In this document: piece by piece, positions 1 through 9,654 of the stretch
Position numbering within the stretch: position 1 is the stretch's first letter
How the letters are laid out: every line of letters starts with the position of its first letter
Assembly: GCA_024234735.1 (NCBI GenBank)
Contig: JACKNV010000014.1
Location: 1-64,000, forward strand
Length of the DNA stretch: 64,000 nucleotides
Origin: Pseudomonadales bacterium
GTDB taxonomy: Bacteria > Pseudomonadota > Gammaproteobacteria > Pseudomonadales > Halieaceae
Direction of reading: 5' to 3'
Program-made: the position numbers and the translations under genes
The notes under the pieces: generated by a model
Database searches by the model: none
Seen by the model: only the letters and a program-made list of their open reading frames with translations
Told to the model about the DNA's origin: nothing

Positions 1-74
1 GGCGGGATGCCACGGCGTGTTACACTCTGGCCGCGCGCCATCAGGGGCAGACCCGGAAGCTGAAAGGAGTCGCG

Positions 75-1484
75 ATGACCTCATTCTTCGAGATCTGCCA
101 CCACGGCGCCGTCAACGGCGTCACCGGCTCCTGCCACGAGCTGCGCCTGCGAGATGGCCCGGGCATGCTGGTGGACTGCGGGCTGTTCCAGGGGGCGGAG
201 ACGTCGGGCAGCGGAGCGGATGCCGCCACCCTGAAGATCGACTTTCCCATCGAGCACATCCAGGCGTTGGTGGTGAGCCACGTGCATATCGACCACGTGG
301 GGCGCATACCCTACCTGCTGGCCGCCGGTTTCAGGGGGCCGATCATCTGCACCGAACCCTCGGCGCGGCTGCTGCCGCTGGTGCTGGAAGACGCCATGAA
401 GATGGGCGTCACCCGCGACAGGCGCCAACTGCAGCGCTTCGTCGACCTGATTGCCGGGCGCATCGTGGCCCTGCCCTACGGGCGCTGGCAGCAGGCGGTG
501 GCCGCCGCTGGCGGCAGCATCGCCATCCGCTTCCAGCCGGCGGGGCATATCCTCGGCTCGGCCTACGTGGAATGCGAGGTGAAAGCCGCGGGCGAACAAC
601 ACCGGGTGGTGTTCTCCGGCGACCTGGGCGCGCCCCACGCGCCGCTGCTGCCGGCACCGCGTTCGCCCTACAAAGCCGATACCCTGGTGATCGAGAGCAC
701 CTATGGCGACCGCCTGCACCAGGGGCGGCGCGAGCGCAGCCTGCAGCTGAAAAAGGTGGTGGAGCGGGCGTTGCGGGATGACGGCGCGGTGTTGATCCCG
801 GCCTTCAGCATCGGCCGCACCCAGGAGATCCTCTACGAGATCGAGGGGCTGATACACCGCCACGGCGACGACCAGGCGGGGGCGCATCGCTGGCGGGATC
901 TGGAGATCATCGTCGATTCGCCGCTGGCCGCCGGTTTTACCAGAGTCTACCGCGAGCTCAGGCCCTACTGGGACGCCGAGGCCCTGGGGCGGGTGCGCGC
1001 TGGGCGCCACCCGCTGGCGTTCGAGCAGCTTTATACCGTGGGCGATCACGCCCAGCACCAACGCGCGGTGAACTACATCAAACAGCGCGGCCACCCCTGT
1101 GTGGTGATCGCCGCCAGCGGCATGTGCGCCGGCGGGCGCATGGTCAACTACCTGAAGGCGCTGATCGGGGACCCGCGCACCGACATCCTGTTCATCGGCT
1201 ACCAGGCCGCCGGCACGCCCGGGCGGGCCATCCAGCGCCACGGCCCGCAAGGCGGCTGGGTGGAGCTGGACGGCCAGCGTTTTGACATCCGCGCCGGGGT
1301 GTATACCATCAGCGGCTATTCGGCCCACGCCGACCAGCACAACCTGGTGAATTTCGTAAGGCGCATGCGGGTCAAACCCCGCCAGATTCGCATCGTGCAC
1401 GGCGACGACGACGCCAAGGCCGAGCTGCAGCGCCAGTACCGCGCCCTGCTGCCCACGGCCGAGGTCAGCATCCCCACGGGATAG
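75..1484 (+). CDS. MBL-fold/beta-CASP RNA-processing exonuclease
   Basis: 469-residue metallo-beta-lactamase protein of the CPSF73/RNase J-like beta-CASP group, predicted to be a zinc-dependent cytoplasmic RNA nuclease. Visible motifs in order: HVHIDHVG (residues 69-76, metal-binding HxHxDH), HILGSA, FSGDLG, ESTYGDR, PAFSIGRTQEI opening the beta-CASP insert, ASGMCAGGR, and the C-terminal SGYSAHADQ typical of the RMMBL segment. The ATG follows a good AAAGGAG site. The stop is 7 bp before an ABC exporter gene on the same strand, so the two are probably cotranscribed, but no functional link is evident. Family assignment is firm; the RNA substrate is unknown. Confidence 0.9.
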   Translation: MTSFFEICHHGAVNGVTGSCHELRLRDGPGMLVDCGLFQGAETSGSGADAATLKIDFPIEHIQALVVSHVHIDHVGRIPYLLAAGFRGPIICTEPSARLLPLVLEDAMKMGVTRDRRQLQRFVDLIAGRIVALPYGRWQQAVAAAGGSIAIRFQPAGHILGSAYVECEVKAAGEQHRVVFSGDLGAPHAPLLPAPRSPYKADTLVIESTYGDRLHQGRRERSLQLKKVVERALRDDGAVLIPAFSIGRTQEILYEIEGLIHRHGDDQAGAHRWRDLEIIVDSPLAAGFTRVYRELRPYWDAEALGRVRAGRHPLAFEQLYTVGDHAQHQRAVNYIKQRGHPCVVIAASGMCAGGRMVNYLKALIGDPRTDILFIGYQAAGTPGRAIQRHGPQGGWVELDGQRFDIRAGVYTISGYSAHADQHNLVNFVRRMRVKPRQIRIVHGDDDAKAELQRQYRALLPTAEVSIPTG

Positions 1485-1491
1485 GTAAAGC

Positions 1492-3165
1492 ATGAACAAA
1501 CCCCCGCAGGCGGCCGGCTTCCGGCTGGTCCTGGGCTACATTACCCCCCACCGCCGCGTGCTGCTGGCGGTGCTGGCGTTGCTGCTGGCGGGCAGCGCGC
1601 TGTCGCTGGCCAACCCGTGGATGGCCGGGCTGCTCACCGCCAGCGTGATGGGCAATGAGCCCCCGGCGCTGGGCACCCGCGCGCTGCTGGGCCTGTGGCT
1701 GGGGCTGATGGTGTTGGGCGGCCTGCAGGGCTTCGCCACCCAGTACTTTATCGGCACCACCGGCGAGCGCATCACCGCCGAGATGCGCACTCGCCTGTAC
1801 CAGCACCTGCAGGCCCTGCCCGTGGGCTACTACCAGCAGCGCCGCGCCGGCGACACCCTCACCCTGCTCAGCACCGATGCCGAGATCATCTCCGGCTTCG
1901 TCACCGACACCCTGATGCAGCTGCTGCCGGCGCTGCTCACCTTCGCCGGCGCCTTCCTGATGATGGCCTGGCTGGACCTCACCATCGCCCTGCTCGCGGT
2001 GCTGTTTTTGCCCGCCTTCTTCCTGGCGATGAAGCTTATCGGCCGACGCCTGCGGCCGCTGTCGCGGGCCTGGGTGGATGCCAACAGTTACATGGTGTCG
2101 GTGGTGGAAGAAAACCTGGGCATGCTGCCGGCCATCAAGGCCTTCACCCGGGAGGGCCACGAGCAGGCGCGTTTCGAGCAGGCCAACAGGCACCTGTTCG
2201 CGCTGTCCCGGCAACGGCTGCGCATCAACGCCACCCTGGCGCCCGCCGTCGGCCTGCTCGGCGGGCTGGGCCTGCTGGTGTTCCTGTGGGTGGGCACCGG
2301 CCATATCGAGAGCGGCCAGCTGAGCCCCGCCAGCCTGGTCAGCCTGCTGCTGTACGCGGCCCTGTTGATGAGCCCGCTGCGCACCCTGGCCAACGTGTAC
2401 GGCCAGGTGCAGCTCACCCGGGGCAGCGCCGAGCGCATCGTCGAGTTCCTCGGCCAGCAGCCCGAGCCGGCCGACGAGGGCGAGATCGAACTGGGCGAGG
2501 TGCGCGGCCAGGTGCGCTTCGAGGGCGTGCGCTTCGGCTACCCCGGCCGGGCCGCGGTGCTGGACGGCTTCAACCTGGAGATCGCCGCCGGCGAAACCAT
2601 CGCCATCACCGGCAGAAACGGCGCCGGCAAGTCCACCCTGGCCCACCTGCTGATGCGCTTTGCCGACCCCGAGAGCGGCCGCGTGCTCATCGACGGCACC
2701 GACATCCGCCACTGCACCCTGGCCAGCGTGCGCGCCCGGGTGGGGCTGGTGGCCCAGCACGTGCTGCTGCTCAACGGCAGCGTGGCGGAAAATATCGCCT
2801 ACGGCGAGCCGGCGGTCAGCCGCGACAGGATCGAAGCCGCCGCCCGCGCCGCCCACGCCGACGCCTTCATTTGCGAGCTGCCCGAGGGCTACGACACGGT
2901 GATCGGCGACCAGGGCGTGCGCCTGTCCGGCGGCCAGCGCCAGCGGCTGTCACTGGCGCGCACCCTGCTGCGCAACCCCGCGATCCTCATCCTGGACGAG
3001 GCCACCGCCATGTTCGACCCCGCCGGCGAAGAGGCCTTCATCGCCGACTGCCACGAGCTGCTGCACCAGCGCACGGTGATTCTTATCACCCACCGCCCGG
3101 CGAGCCTGGCGCTGGCGGATCGGGTGCTGAAGCTGGAGACGGGGGAGCGGGCGGATGCGGTGTAG
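1492..3165 (+). CDS. ABC exporter, fused permease and ATPase
   Basis: 557-residue half-transporter with an N-terminal six-helix exporter domain (about residues 15-310) and a C-terminal ATPase. Walker A is GRNGAGKST (about residues 373-381), the signature LSGGQRQRLSLAR lies near residue 477, followed by Walker B ILILDEATAMFD and the H-loop ITHRP. Such proteins dimerise in the inner membrane and export lipids, drugs or peptides; the substrate cannot be read here. It starts 7 bp after the nuclease gene with a weak ribosome site. The last 58 bp recur in decayed form at 4052-4109 beyond the higBA pair. Confidence 0.93.
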   Translation: MNKPPQAAGFRLVLGYITPHRRVLLAVLALLLAGSALSLANPWMAGLLTASVMGNEPPALGTRALLGLWLGLMVLGGLQGFATQYFIGTTGERITAEMRTRLYQHLQALPVGYYQQRRAGDTLTLLSTDAEIISGFVTDTLMQLLPALLTFAGAFLMMAWLDLTIALLAVLFLPAFFLAMKLIGRRLRPLSRAWVDANSYMVSVVEENLGMLPAIKAFTREGHEQARFEQANRHLFALSRQRLRINATLAPAVGLLGGLGLLVFLWVGTGHIESGQLSPASLVSLLLYAALLMSPLRTLANVYGQVQLTRGSAERIVEFLGQQPEPADEGEIELGEVRGQVRFEGVRFGYPGRAAVLDGFNLEIAAGETIAITGRNGAGKSTLAHLLMRFADPESGRVLIDGTDIRHCTLASVRARVGLVAQHVLLLNGSVAENIAYGEPAVSRDRIEAAARAAHADAFICELPEGYDTVIGDQGVRLSGGQRQRLSLARTLLRNPAILILDEATAMFDPAGEEAFIADCHELLHQRTVILITHRPASLALADRVLKLETGERADAV

Positions 3166-3206
3166 GGTCAGCCTGTGTGACTCGGCCGGGGTCTGCACTC
3201 ACCCGG

Positions 3207-3563
3207 TCAGGGTTGTTTGATCAGGGATTCCGCCGGAATGCCCAGTTGCTCATGCAATCGCCAGATCATCTTGAGGCTCAGGGATCGCTTGTGGTTCAGC
3301 ACCTCGTATACCCGGTTGCGTTTGCCGATCATGGGCTCGAGATCTGCCACTGTCAGCCCCCGTCGCTCCATTTCAAACTTTATGGCATCAACCGGGTCGG
3401 GAAAATCCATGGGGTAGTGGTTGCGCTCATACGCCTCGAGCAGGGTGGTCAGCACGTCCAGCTTTTCGCCCTCGGGCGTACCCGGCTCCGCCAGCATCAA
3501 ACTTTCAACTTCAGCCAGTGCTGCGCGGTAATCGCTCTCGGTTTTAATGGGTCGGATATTCAT
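3207..3563 (-). CDS. higA: HigA-type antitoxin
   Basis: 118-residue protein with a C-terminal helix-turn-helix (about residues 70-115, including GLTVADLEPMIGKRNRVYEV) and an acidic N-terminal half, as in HigA antitoxins that neutralise HigB and repress their own operon. It lies 14 bp downstream of the toxin gene, the toxin-first order usual for higBA. Base composition is visibly lower in GC than neighbouring genes, which with the flanking duplication suggests acquisition. Length and domain order fit the family well. Confidence 0.85.
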   Translation of the reverse strand: MNIRPIKTESDYRAALAEVESLMLAEPGTPEGEKLDVLTTLLEAYERNHYPMDFPDPVDAIKFEMERRGLTVADLEPMIGKRNRVYEVLNHKRSLSLKMIWRLHEQLGIPAESLIKQP

Positions 3564-3577
3564 CCCTTTCCTCAGTG

Positions 3578-3880
3578 CTAGATCGTCTGGGCGTCAATTT
3601 CATCGTACTGGGCATGGGTCCCGATAAAGCGGATATACACCACCCGATAGCCGAAATTGATCCAGACCACCAGCCGGTACTTGTTTCCAGCAATGTTGAA
3701 CACCACTCGACCATTTTTCAAAATACTGGCGTTGGCGAACTCACGCTTAACATCCGCGGGGCTAGACCAGTCTGCAGCCAGTGCATGTCGGTACCAGGCC
3801 AATGCGGGGCCAGCCGCATCCGCATACTGAGGGTTCCGCGCCCAAAAGGTCCTGAGTGACGACAGGGCGATAATCCTCAT
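3578..3880 (-). CDS. higB: HigB-type mRNA interferase toxin
   Basis: 100-residue protein of the HigB family (RelE-like fold), a translation-dependent mRNA endonuclease. Recognisable features are the N-terminal MRIIALSSLRTFWARNP, the central VKREFANASIL and the C-terminal block NKYRLVVWINFGYRVVYIRF followed by THAQYDEI. The gene heads a two-gene operon with the antitoxin, preceded by a promoter whose spacer contains a palindrome (3895-3907), a plausible HigA operator. It is less GC-rich than its surroundings. Confidence 0.88.
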   Translation of the reverse strand: MRIIALSSLRTFWARNPQYADAAGPALAWYRHALAADWSSPADVKREFANASILKNGRVVFNIAGNKYRLVVWINFGYRVVYIRFIGTHAQYDEIDAQTI

Positions 3881-3887
3881 GCCGAAG

Positions 3888-3916
3888 AGAATAGTCCCAA
3901 TTTGGGATCACCACAA
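3888..3916 (-). promoter_or_regulatory. higBA promoter with palindromic operator
   Basis: On the minus strand a -35 TTGTGG (3911-3916) and a -10 TATTCT (3888-3893) are separated by exactly 17 bp. The spacer contains TCCCAA-T-TTGGGA (3895-3907), a 6-bp inverted repeat around one base. It lies 8 bp upstream of the higB start. Autoregulation by HigA through such a palindrome is established for the family; its use here is inferred. Confidence 0.6.
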
Positions 3917-4051
3917 GCCATAACAAACTCCAGAACTTCAAAAATCTTTCGAAAGGTAATCCCTGACTATCGTATCCAGCGCGGTGGGCTTCGGCTAACG
4001 GCGTTTACCACCAAATGAGTTCGGGTACTGCACAATTTGTATGACCCTTCG

Positions 4052-4109
4052 GCGCTGTCGGACAGGATGTTGAATCTGGGAACCGGAAAGTGGACGGATG
4101 CGATGTAGC
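4052..4109 (+). pseudogene. Decayed duplicate of the ABC exporter 3' end
   Basis: Aligned by eye with 3108-3165, about 44 of 58 positions match with no gap, and both copies end in TAG. The copy still reads ALSDRMLNLGTGKWTDAM against ALADRVLKLETGERADAV in the intact gene. The similarity is also seen in minus-strand translation. It lies on the far side of higBA, so the toxin-antitoxin cassette sits between the real gene end and this relic. Confidence 0.65.
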
Positions 4110-4295
4110 AAGTGACTCCTCGTGGGTTTGCCCCATTCGGGTACACCCGAAATTACCGCAGTTGTGACAGCGGTCACACTACCCTTCGGGTGCAGCGGGG
4201 AGCCATCGGGTAAACTTCATCCCATGGAACGGAGCGGGATGCACGGCAACCCGCCCCGGGGTAATCAACCAGGCCAGCATCGCAACGGGAGAGAA

Positions 4296-4502
4296 ATGGC
4301 TAAAGGGCGCAGAAACGATCCACAGATAGGTCGCAGCTGGTTCCGCACGGAGCGGATCACCCAGGATGGCGGCAAGTGGTTCTTCACCACTCGCGAGGGC
4401 ACCATCGAGGGACCTTTCGAGTGCCGCATGTCGGCTGTCAACCAGCTGGAGATGTACGTGCGCCTGGCGATCAACGGCTTCCTGGACGAGTACCCTCGCT
4501 AA
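4296..4502 (+). CDS. DUF6316 family protein
   Basis: 68-residue protein with the pattern SWFRTERITQDGGKWFFTTR followed by EGTIEGPFECRMSAVNQL, which I recognise as the DUF6316 type found in Pseudomonas and relatives (RxxRFxxxGxWYFxTREGxxxGPFxSRxxA). Function is unknown. The ATG at 4296 is preceded by GGGAGAGAA, a good ribosome site; an in-frame ATG at 4122 exists but the extra 58 residues look non-coding. The gene stands alone between higBA and the convergent purA. Confidence 0.7.
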   Translation: MAKGRRNDPQIGRSWFRTERITQDGGKWFFTTREGTIEGPFECRMSAVNQLEMYVRLAINGFLDEYPR

Positions 4503-4563
4503 CGGTTCACCGCCCTCCATGTGGGGGGCGAAGTCATTCGTCCAGGGCCGGTTGAAACCGGCC

Positions 4564-5862
<1,299 letters not shown>

Positions 5863-5895
5863 GTGTCTCTCGTGTCGTTAGCTATCGTTTCGGTG

Positions 5896-7062
5896 TTACA
5901 GCGCCTGTACCTGCCACTCCCCGCCGACGTCCACCAGCTGGCGGTCGCAGCGCGGATCGGGGCCGGCGGACAGGGTGTTGATGACAATCTCCCCCGCCGC
6001 CCGCAATTCGTTCACCCTGGCCATCAGCGCCGGGTCGTGCCGGTCGGGCACGCTGATCGCCCCGGGAGGGGCGGCTGCGTCGGGCACCAGCGCCAGCAGC
6101 GCCTTGAGATCGGTGGCGAAACCGGTGGCCGGGCGGGCGCGGCCGAACACCGCGCCCACGTTGTCGTAGCGGCCGCCGTTGGCCAGCGCCTCGCCGTGGC
6201 CGCGCACGTAGGCGGCGAACACGATGCCGGTGTGGTAGTGGTAGCCGCGCAGCTCCGCCAGGTCGAAATAGATATCCAGGTCGGGCCGCTGGCGGCGGAT
6301 TTCCTCGGCCGCCTGGTCCAGGGCGTCCACCGCCGCCATGGCTGCCGGGGCGTGCTCGCCCAGCAGCTCGCGGGCGCGCGCCAGCACCCGGTCGTCGCCG
6401 TGCAGGTCCATCAGCGCTATGATCCGGCCCGCGGCGCCATCGGCTACCCCCTGCAGGGCCAGTTTCAGATCGGGCAAGGATTTGCGCTGCAGGGCATCGA
6501 ACACGGTCGCCTCCTGCTCGGCGCTGAGGCCGGCGCCGGCCAACACCGCCTCGTACACGCCCACGTGGCCCAGGTCCAGGGTGACCGCGGCGTCGATACC
6601 CGCCGCCTCCAGGGTGGCCAGCATCAGGCCGATGATTTCGATGTCGGCGGCCAGGCTGGCGTCGCCGTACAGTTCGGCCCCCACCTGGATCGGCGAGCGC
6701 GAGGCCAGCAGCGATTTGGGCCGGGTGTGCAGGGTGGAGCCGGCATAACACAGGCGGGTGATACCCGGCTGCGCCAGGCTGTGGGCGTCGATGCGGGCTA
6801 CCTGGGGGGTGATGTCGGCGCGCACCCCCAGGGTGCGGCCGCTGAGCTGGTCGGTGAGCTTGAAGGTGAGCAGGTCCAGGTCCTGCCCCAGGCCGATCAG
6901 CAGCGACTCGGTGTACTCGATCAGCGGCGGGATCACCAGCTGGTAACCCCAGCCGCGGAAGGCGTCGAGCAGGCGCCGGCGCAGGCGCTCCACGGTGGCC
7001 GCCCGGGCGGGCAGCACCTCCTCGATGCCATCGGGCAGCTGCCAGCGATCTACCGAACTCAT
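5896..7062 (-). CDS. hisZ: ATP phosphoribosyltransferase regulatory subunit HisZ
   Basis: 388-residue histidyl-tRNA-synthetase paralogue that lacks aminoacylation and instead activates the short-form HisG, the first enzyme of histidine synthesis. The start MSSVDRWQLPDGIEEVLPA, the RADITPQVARIDAH motif and FAAYVRGHGEALANGGRYDNV near the C-terminus are typical. It begins 1 bp after the DUF2065 gene stop and is followed by purA, the usual order in Pseudomonas-like genomes. A true HisRS is unlikely because of the length and the missing anticodon-binding domain. Confidence 0.95.
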   Translation of the reverse strand: MSSVDRWQLPDGIEEVLPARAATVERLRRRLLDAFRGWGYQLVIPPLIEYTESLLIGLGQDLDLLTFKLTDQLSGRTLGVRADITPQVARIDAHSLAQPGITRLCYAGSTLHTRPKSLLASRSPIQVGAELYGDASLAADIEIIGLMLATLEAAGIDAAVTLDLGHVGVYEAVLAGAGLSAEQEATVFDALQRKSLPDLKLALQGVADGAAGRIIALMDLHGDDRVLARARELLGEHAPAAMAAVDALDQAAEEIRRQRPDLDIYFDLAELRGYHYHTGIVFAAYVRGHGEALANGGRYDNVGAVFGRARPATGFATDLKALLALVPDAAAPPGAISVPDRHDPALMARVNELRAAGEIVINTLSAGPDPRCDRQLVDVGGEWQVQAL

Positions 7063-7063
7063 G

Positions 7064-7255
7064 CTAGTGCACCAGGTAAAGGAAAACGACCCCGAACAGC
7101 ATGCTGCCGAGCCCGACGTAACGGATCACACGGTCATCCATCTCGTTGGCGACCCGGAGCAGGTTGCGCCAGCGATTGGGGCTGATAAAGGGCAGCATGC
7201 CCTCGATGATGAATACGAGCGCAACGGCCACCGCCAGCACATGCCAGAAATCCAA
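7064..7255 (-). CDS. DUF2065 inner-membrane protein
   Basis: 63-residue protein with two predicted transmembrane helices (about residues 5-22 and 45-62) separated by a charged loop containing SPNRWRNLL. DUF2065 proteins sit between hflC and hisZ/purA in many gammaproteobacteria, as here, and may be accessory to the HflKC complex, although that has not been shown. It is separated from hisZ by 1 bp. Confidence 0.88.
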   Translation of the reverse strand: MDFWHVLAVAVALVFIIEGMLPFISPNRWRNLLRVANEMDDRVIRYVGLGSMLFGVVFLYLVH

Positions 7256-7282
7256 GGTCTTGTTATCTCCACCACCAAGCGG

Positions 7283-7345
7283 GATATCCCCGACACAAAA
7301 AAACCGCGGGTCCGGCGTTCACCGTCGCAAACGCCGAATCTCACG
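7283..7345 (-). terminator. Possible terminator or attenuator after hflC
   Basis: On the minus strand, inside the 245-bp gap between hflC and the DUF2065 gene, a stem CGGCGTT/AACGCCG with a 10-nt loop is followed 9 nt later by a run of seven T. The distance to the T-run is long for a canonical terminator, so this may only be weak or a processing site. I see nothing else gene-like at 7256-7500. Confidence 0.35.
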
Positions 7346-7500
7346 GTTGCAGAATATTACCACAGAGCGTGGGGATAGTACCGGTAAAATGTTGCCAATT
7401 CGCGGGATCGTGCGCGGTTCGCTGACCGAGTCGATTCAGCCCTGGCGGGCAGGAACCGCGGGGCCGATAGCCATCGACCCGGCGGCCCCGTGGTGCCGGC

Positions 7501-8388
7501 TCAGGGAGCGGCGGGGGCGCGCCCCCGGGGGCTCTTCAGGTAGCGGAAGAAGTCGCTGTCGGGTTCGATGAGCAGCACATCGCCGCTGCCGCCGAAGGCG
7601 TCCTGGTAGGCGCGCAGGCTGCGGGTGAAGGCGTAGAACTCCGGATCCTGGCTGAAGGCCTCGGCGTAGATACGGGTGGCGGCGGCATCGCCCTCACCGC
7701 GGATCAACTCGGCGTCGCGGTAGGCGTTGGCCTGGATCACGGTCACCTCGCGGTCCGCCGCGGCGCGAATGCCCTCGGCCAGCTCGCGGCCCTGGGAGCG
7801 GTGCTCGCGGGCCTCTTTCTCGCGCTCGGCGTTCATCCGCTGGTACACCGAGTCGGACACGTCCGGCGGCAGGTCGATCTGCTTGACCCGCACGTCCACC
7901 ACCTCGACCCCCAGGGATTCCTGGGCCACCACGGTGAGCTCCTCGGTGATGTCGTTCATCAGCTGGTCGCGCTCGCCGGAGACCACCTCCTGGATGGTGC
8001 GGATGGCCACCTGGTTGCGCAGGCCGTTGTTGATGCGCTGCGACAGCAGGCCCATGGCGCGGGGCATCTCGCCGTTGGTGGCGGTATAGAACTTCTCGGT
8101 ATCGGAAATGCGGAACTTGGCGTAGCTGTCCACGATCAGCGCCTTCTGCTCCTGGGTGAAGAAGCGCTCGGGCTGGGAATCCACGCTGAGGATGCGGCCG
8201 TCGAACTTGCGCACACTGTTGACGAAGGGGATCTTCCAGTGCAGGCCGGGCTGCAGGTCCGGGTTCACCACCTCACCAAAGCGCAGCAATACGCCGCGCT
8301 CGGTCTGCTTGATCACGTACAGCGTATTGCTCAGCACCAGCACCAGCACCGCCAGCAGCAGGAGCACCGTCATATTGCGTCCGGACAT
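7501..8388 (-). CDS. hflC: HflC, SPFH protease-modulator subunit
   Basis: 295-residue SPFH/band-7 protein with an N-terminal membrane anchor (about residues 5-24) and the periplasmic PHB domain starting at YVIKQTERGVLLRFGEVV. With HflK it forms the large inner-membrane cage that modulates FtsH proteolysis. It starts 2 bp after the hflK stop, so the two are translated together. Confidence 0.97.
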   Translation of the reverse strand: MSGRNMTVLLLLAVLVLVLSNTLYVIKQTERGVLLRFGEVVNPDLQPGLHWKIPFVNSVRKFDGRILSVDSQPERFFTQEQKALIVDSYAKFRISDTEKFYTATNGEMPRAMGLLSQRINNGLRNQVAIRTIQEVVSGERDQLMNDITEELTVVAQESLGVEVVDVRVKQIDLPPDVSDSVYQRMNAEREKEAREHRSQGRELAEGIRAAADREVTVIQANAYRDAELIRGEGDAAATRIYAEAFSQDPEFYAFTRSLRAYQDAFGGSGDVLLIEPDSDFFRYLKSPRGRAPAAP

Positions 8389-8390
8389 GA

Positions 8391-9557
8391 TCAGCGCCCT
8401 CCCCGGCGGTTGTTGGCGGCGGCCGCGTCGCGCCGCAACTGCTCGGTCACGGCGTTGGTCAGCTCGCGGATATTGGAACTGTCCACCGAAAGGCCACGCG
8501 AACCGCTGCCTCCGGCACTGGGTGTGGTGAGCTTGTCCAGCGGCAGGTAAAGCATGTTGTTGCCGCCCTCGACATCCACCAGCACCTTGTTGTTCTTGCC
8601 CAGCACGTCCTGCAGGGCGCTCAGGTAGAGGCGCTCGCGGGTCACTTCGGGAGCCTTGCGGTACTCCGTCAGCAGCTTGGTAAAGCGCTCCGCCTCACCC
8701 TCGGCGTTGGCGATGACCTGCTCCTTGTAGGCCATGGCCTCCTCCAGCACGCGCTGGGCGGCACCGCGCGCCTCGGGCACGATGCCGTTGGCGTAGGCCT
8801 GGGCCTCGTTCTTGACCCGCTCCTCGTCCTCGCGGGCCTTGATCACGTCATCGAAGGCCTGCTGCACCTGGGTGGGGGGCTTGGATTCGTCCACCGTGAC
8901 CTTGCTCACCCGGATACCGGTCTCGTACAGGTTGAGGTAGCTCTGCAGGCGCTCGCTCACTTCCTGGGCGATCTGGGCGCGGCCGCCGGTGAGCACCAGG
9001 TTCATGGTGGTGTCACCCACCACATGGCGCAACGCGCTCTGGGAGGCGTGCCGCAGGGAATTCTCGGGGTCGCGCACTTCCAGCACGAAGGCAGTGGGGT
9101 TGTCGATGACGTACTGCACCGACAGTTTCACCTCGACGATGTTCTCGTCGCGGGTCAGCATGATTTCACTGAAGCTGACGGCCCGCACCCGGGTGGTGTT
9201 GATCTTGATCACCTCGTCGATGACCGGCGGGTTCCACTGCAGGCCCGGCTGTACGGTCTCCAGGTATTTACCGAAACGCAGCACCACGGCGCGCTCCTGC
9301 TGGTCGACCTGGTAGAAGCCCATCAGACCCCACACCACCAGCGCCAGCACGGCCAACACCACCAGCAGGGAGCCGGAAAAACCCCCGGAGGAGCCGCCGG
9401 CAGCGCCGCCGGAGCCGCCACTGCGGCCACCGAACAGGCCGCCGAGCTTCTGCTGCAGCTTTTTCAGGGCCTCGTCGAGGTCGGGCGGCCCCTGGTCGCC
9501 GCCGCCCCAGGGGTCCCTGGGCTTGTTGTTGCCGCCACCCGGTTCATTCCAGGCCAT
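8391..9557 (-). CDS. hflK: HflK, SPFH protease-modulator subunit
   Basis: 388-residue partner of HflC. The N-terminus is Gly/Asn/Pro-rich (MAWNEPGGGNNKPRDPWGG), as is usual for HflK, followed by one transmembrane helix (about residues 62-82) and the band-7 domain beginning FYQVDQQERAVVLRFGKY. The ATG is preceded by TTAGGAGTTCACT, a good ribosome site. It lies 97 bp downstream of hflX with a possible promoter in the gap. Confidence 0.97.
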   Translation of the reverse strand: MAWNEPGGGNNKPRDPWGGGDQGPPDLDEALKKLQQKLGGLFGGRSGGSGGAAGGSSGGFSGSLLVVLAVLALVVWGLMGFYQVDQQERAVVLRFGKYLETVQPGLQWNPPVIDEVIKINTTRVRAVSFSEIMLTRDENIVEVKLSVQYVIDNPTAFVLEVRDPENSLRHASQSALRHVVGDTTMNLVLTGGRAQIAQEVSERLQSYLNLYETGIRVSKVTVDESKPPTQVQQAFDDVIKAREDEERVKNEAQAYANGIVPEARGAAQRVLEEAMAYKEQVIANAEGEAERFTKLLTEYRKAPEVTRERLYLSALQDVLGKNNKVLVDVEGGNNMLYLPLDKLTTPSAGGSGSRGLSVDSSNIRELTNAVTEQLRRDAAAANNRRGGR

Positions 9558-9654
9558 AGTGAACTCCTAATTCCAAAATCGTGCGTATAAAAGTGAGCCG
9601 AGTCTAACAATAAGCCGGCTGCGAGTCATCGCATCCCGGCCCCGCCAGAGTCTT

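Larger units (their letters stand above)
3881..4295. other. Intergenic region between higB and the DUF6316 gene
   Basis: 415 bp without an intact gene. It holds the higBA promoter/operator (3888-3916), a decayed copy of the ABC exporter 3' end (4052-4109), and a stretch (4110-4295) with only small stem-loops such as TTCGGGTACACCCGAA near 4136. It is more AT-rich than the rest of the window up to about 4000. Confidence 0.6.

Noticed and set aside
5896..7062. Histidyl-tRNA synthetase
   Set aside because: Too short, lacks the anticodon-binding domain and is in the HisZ position next to purA.
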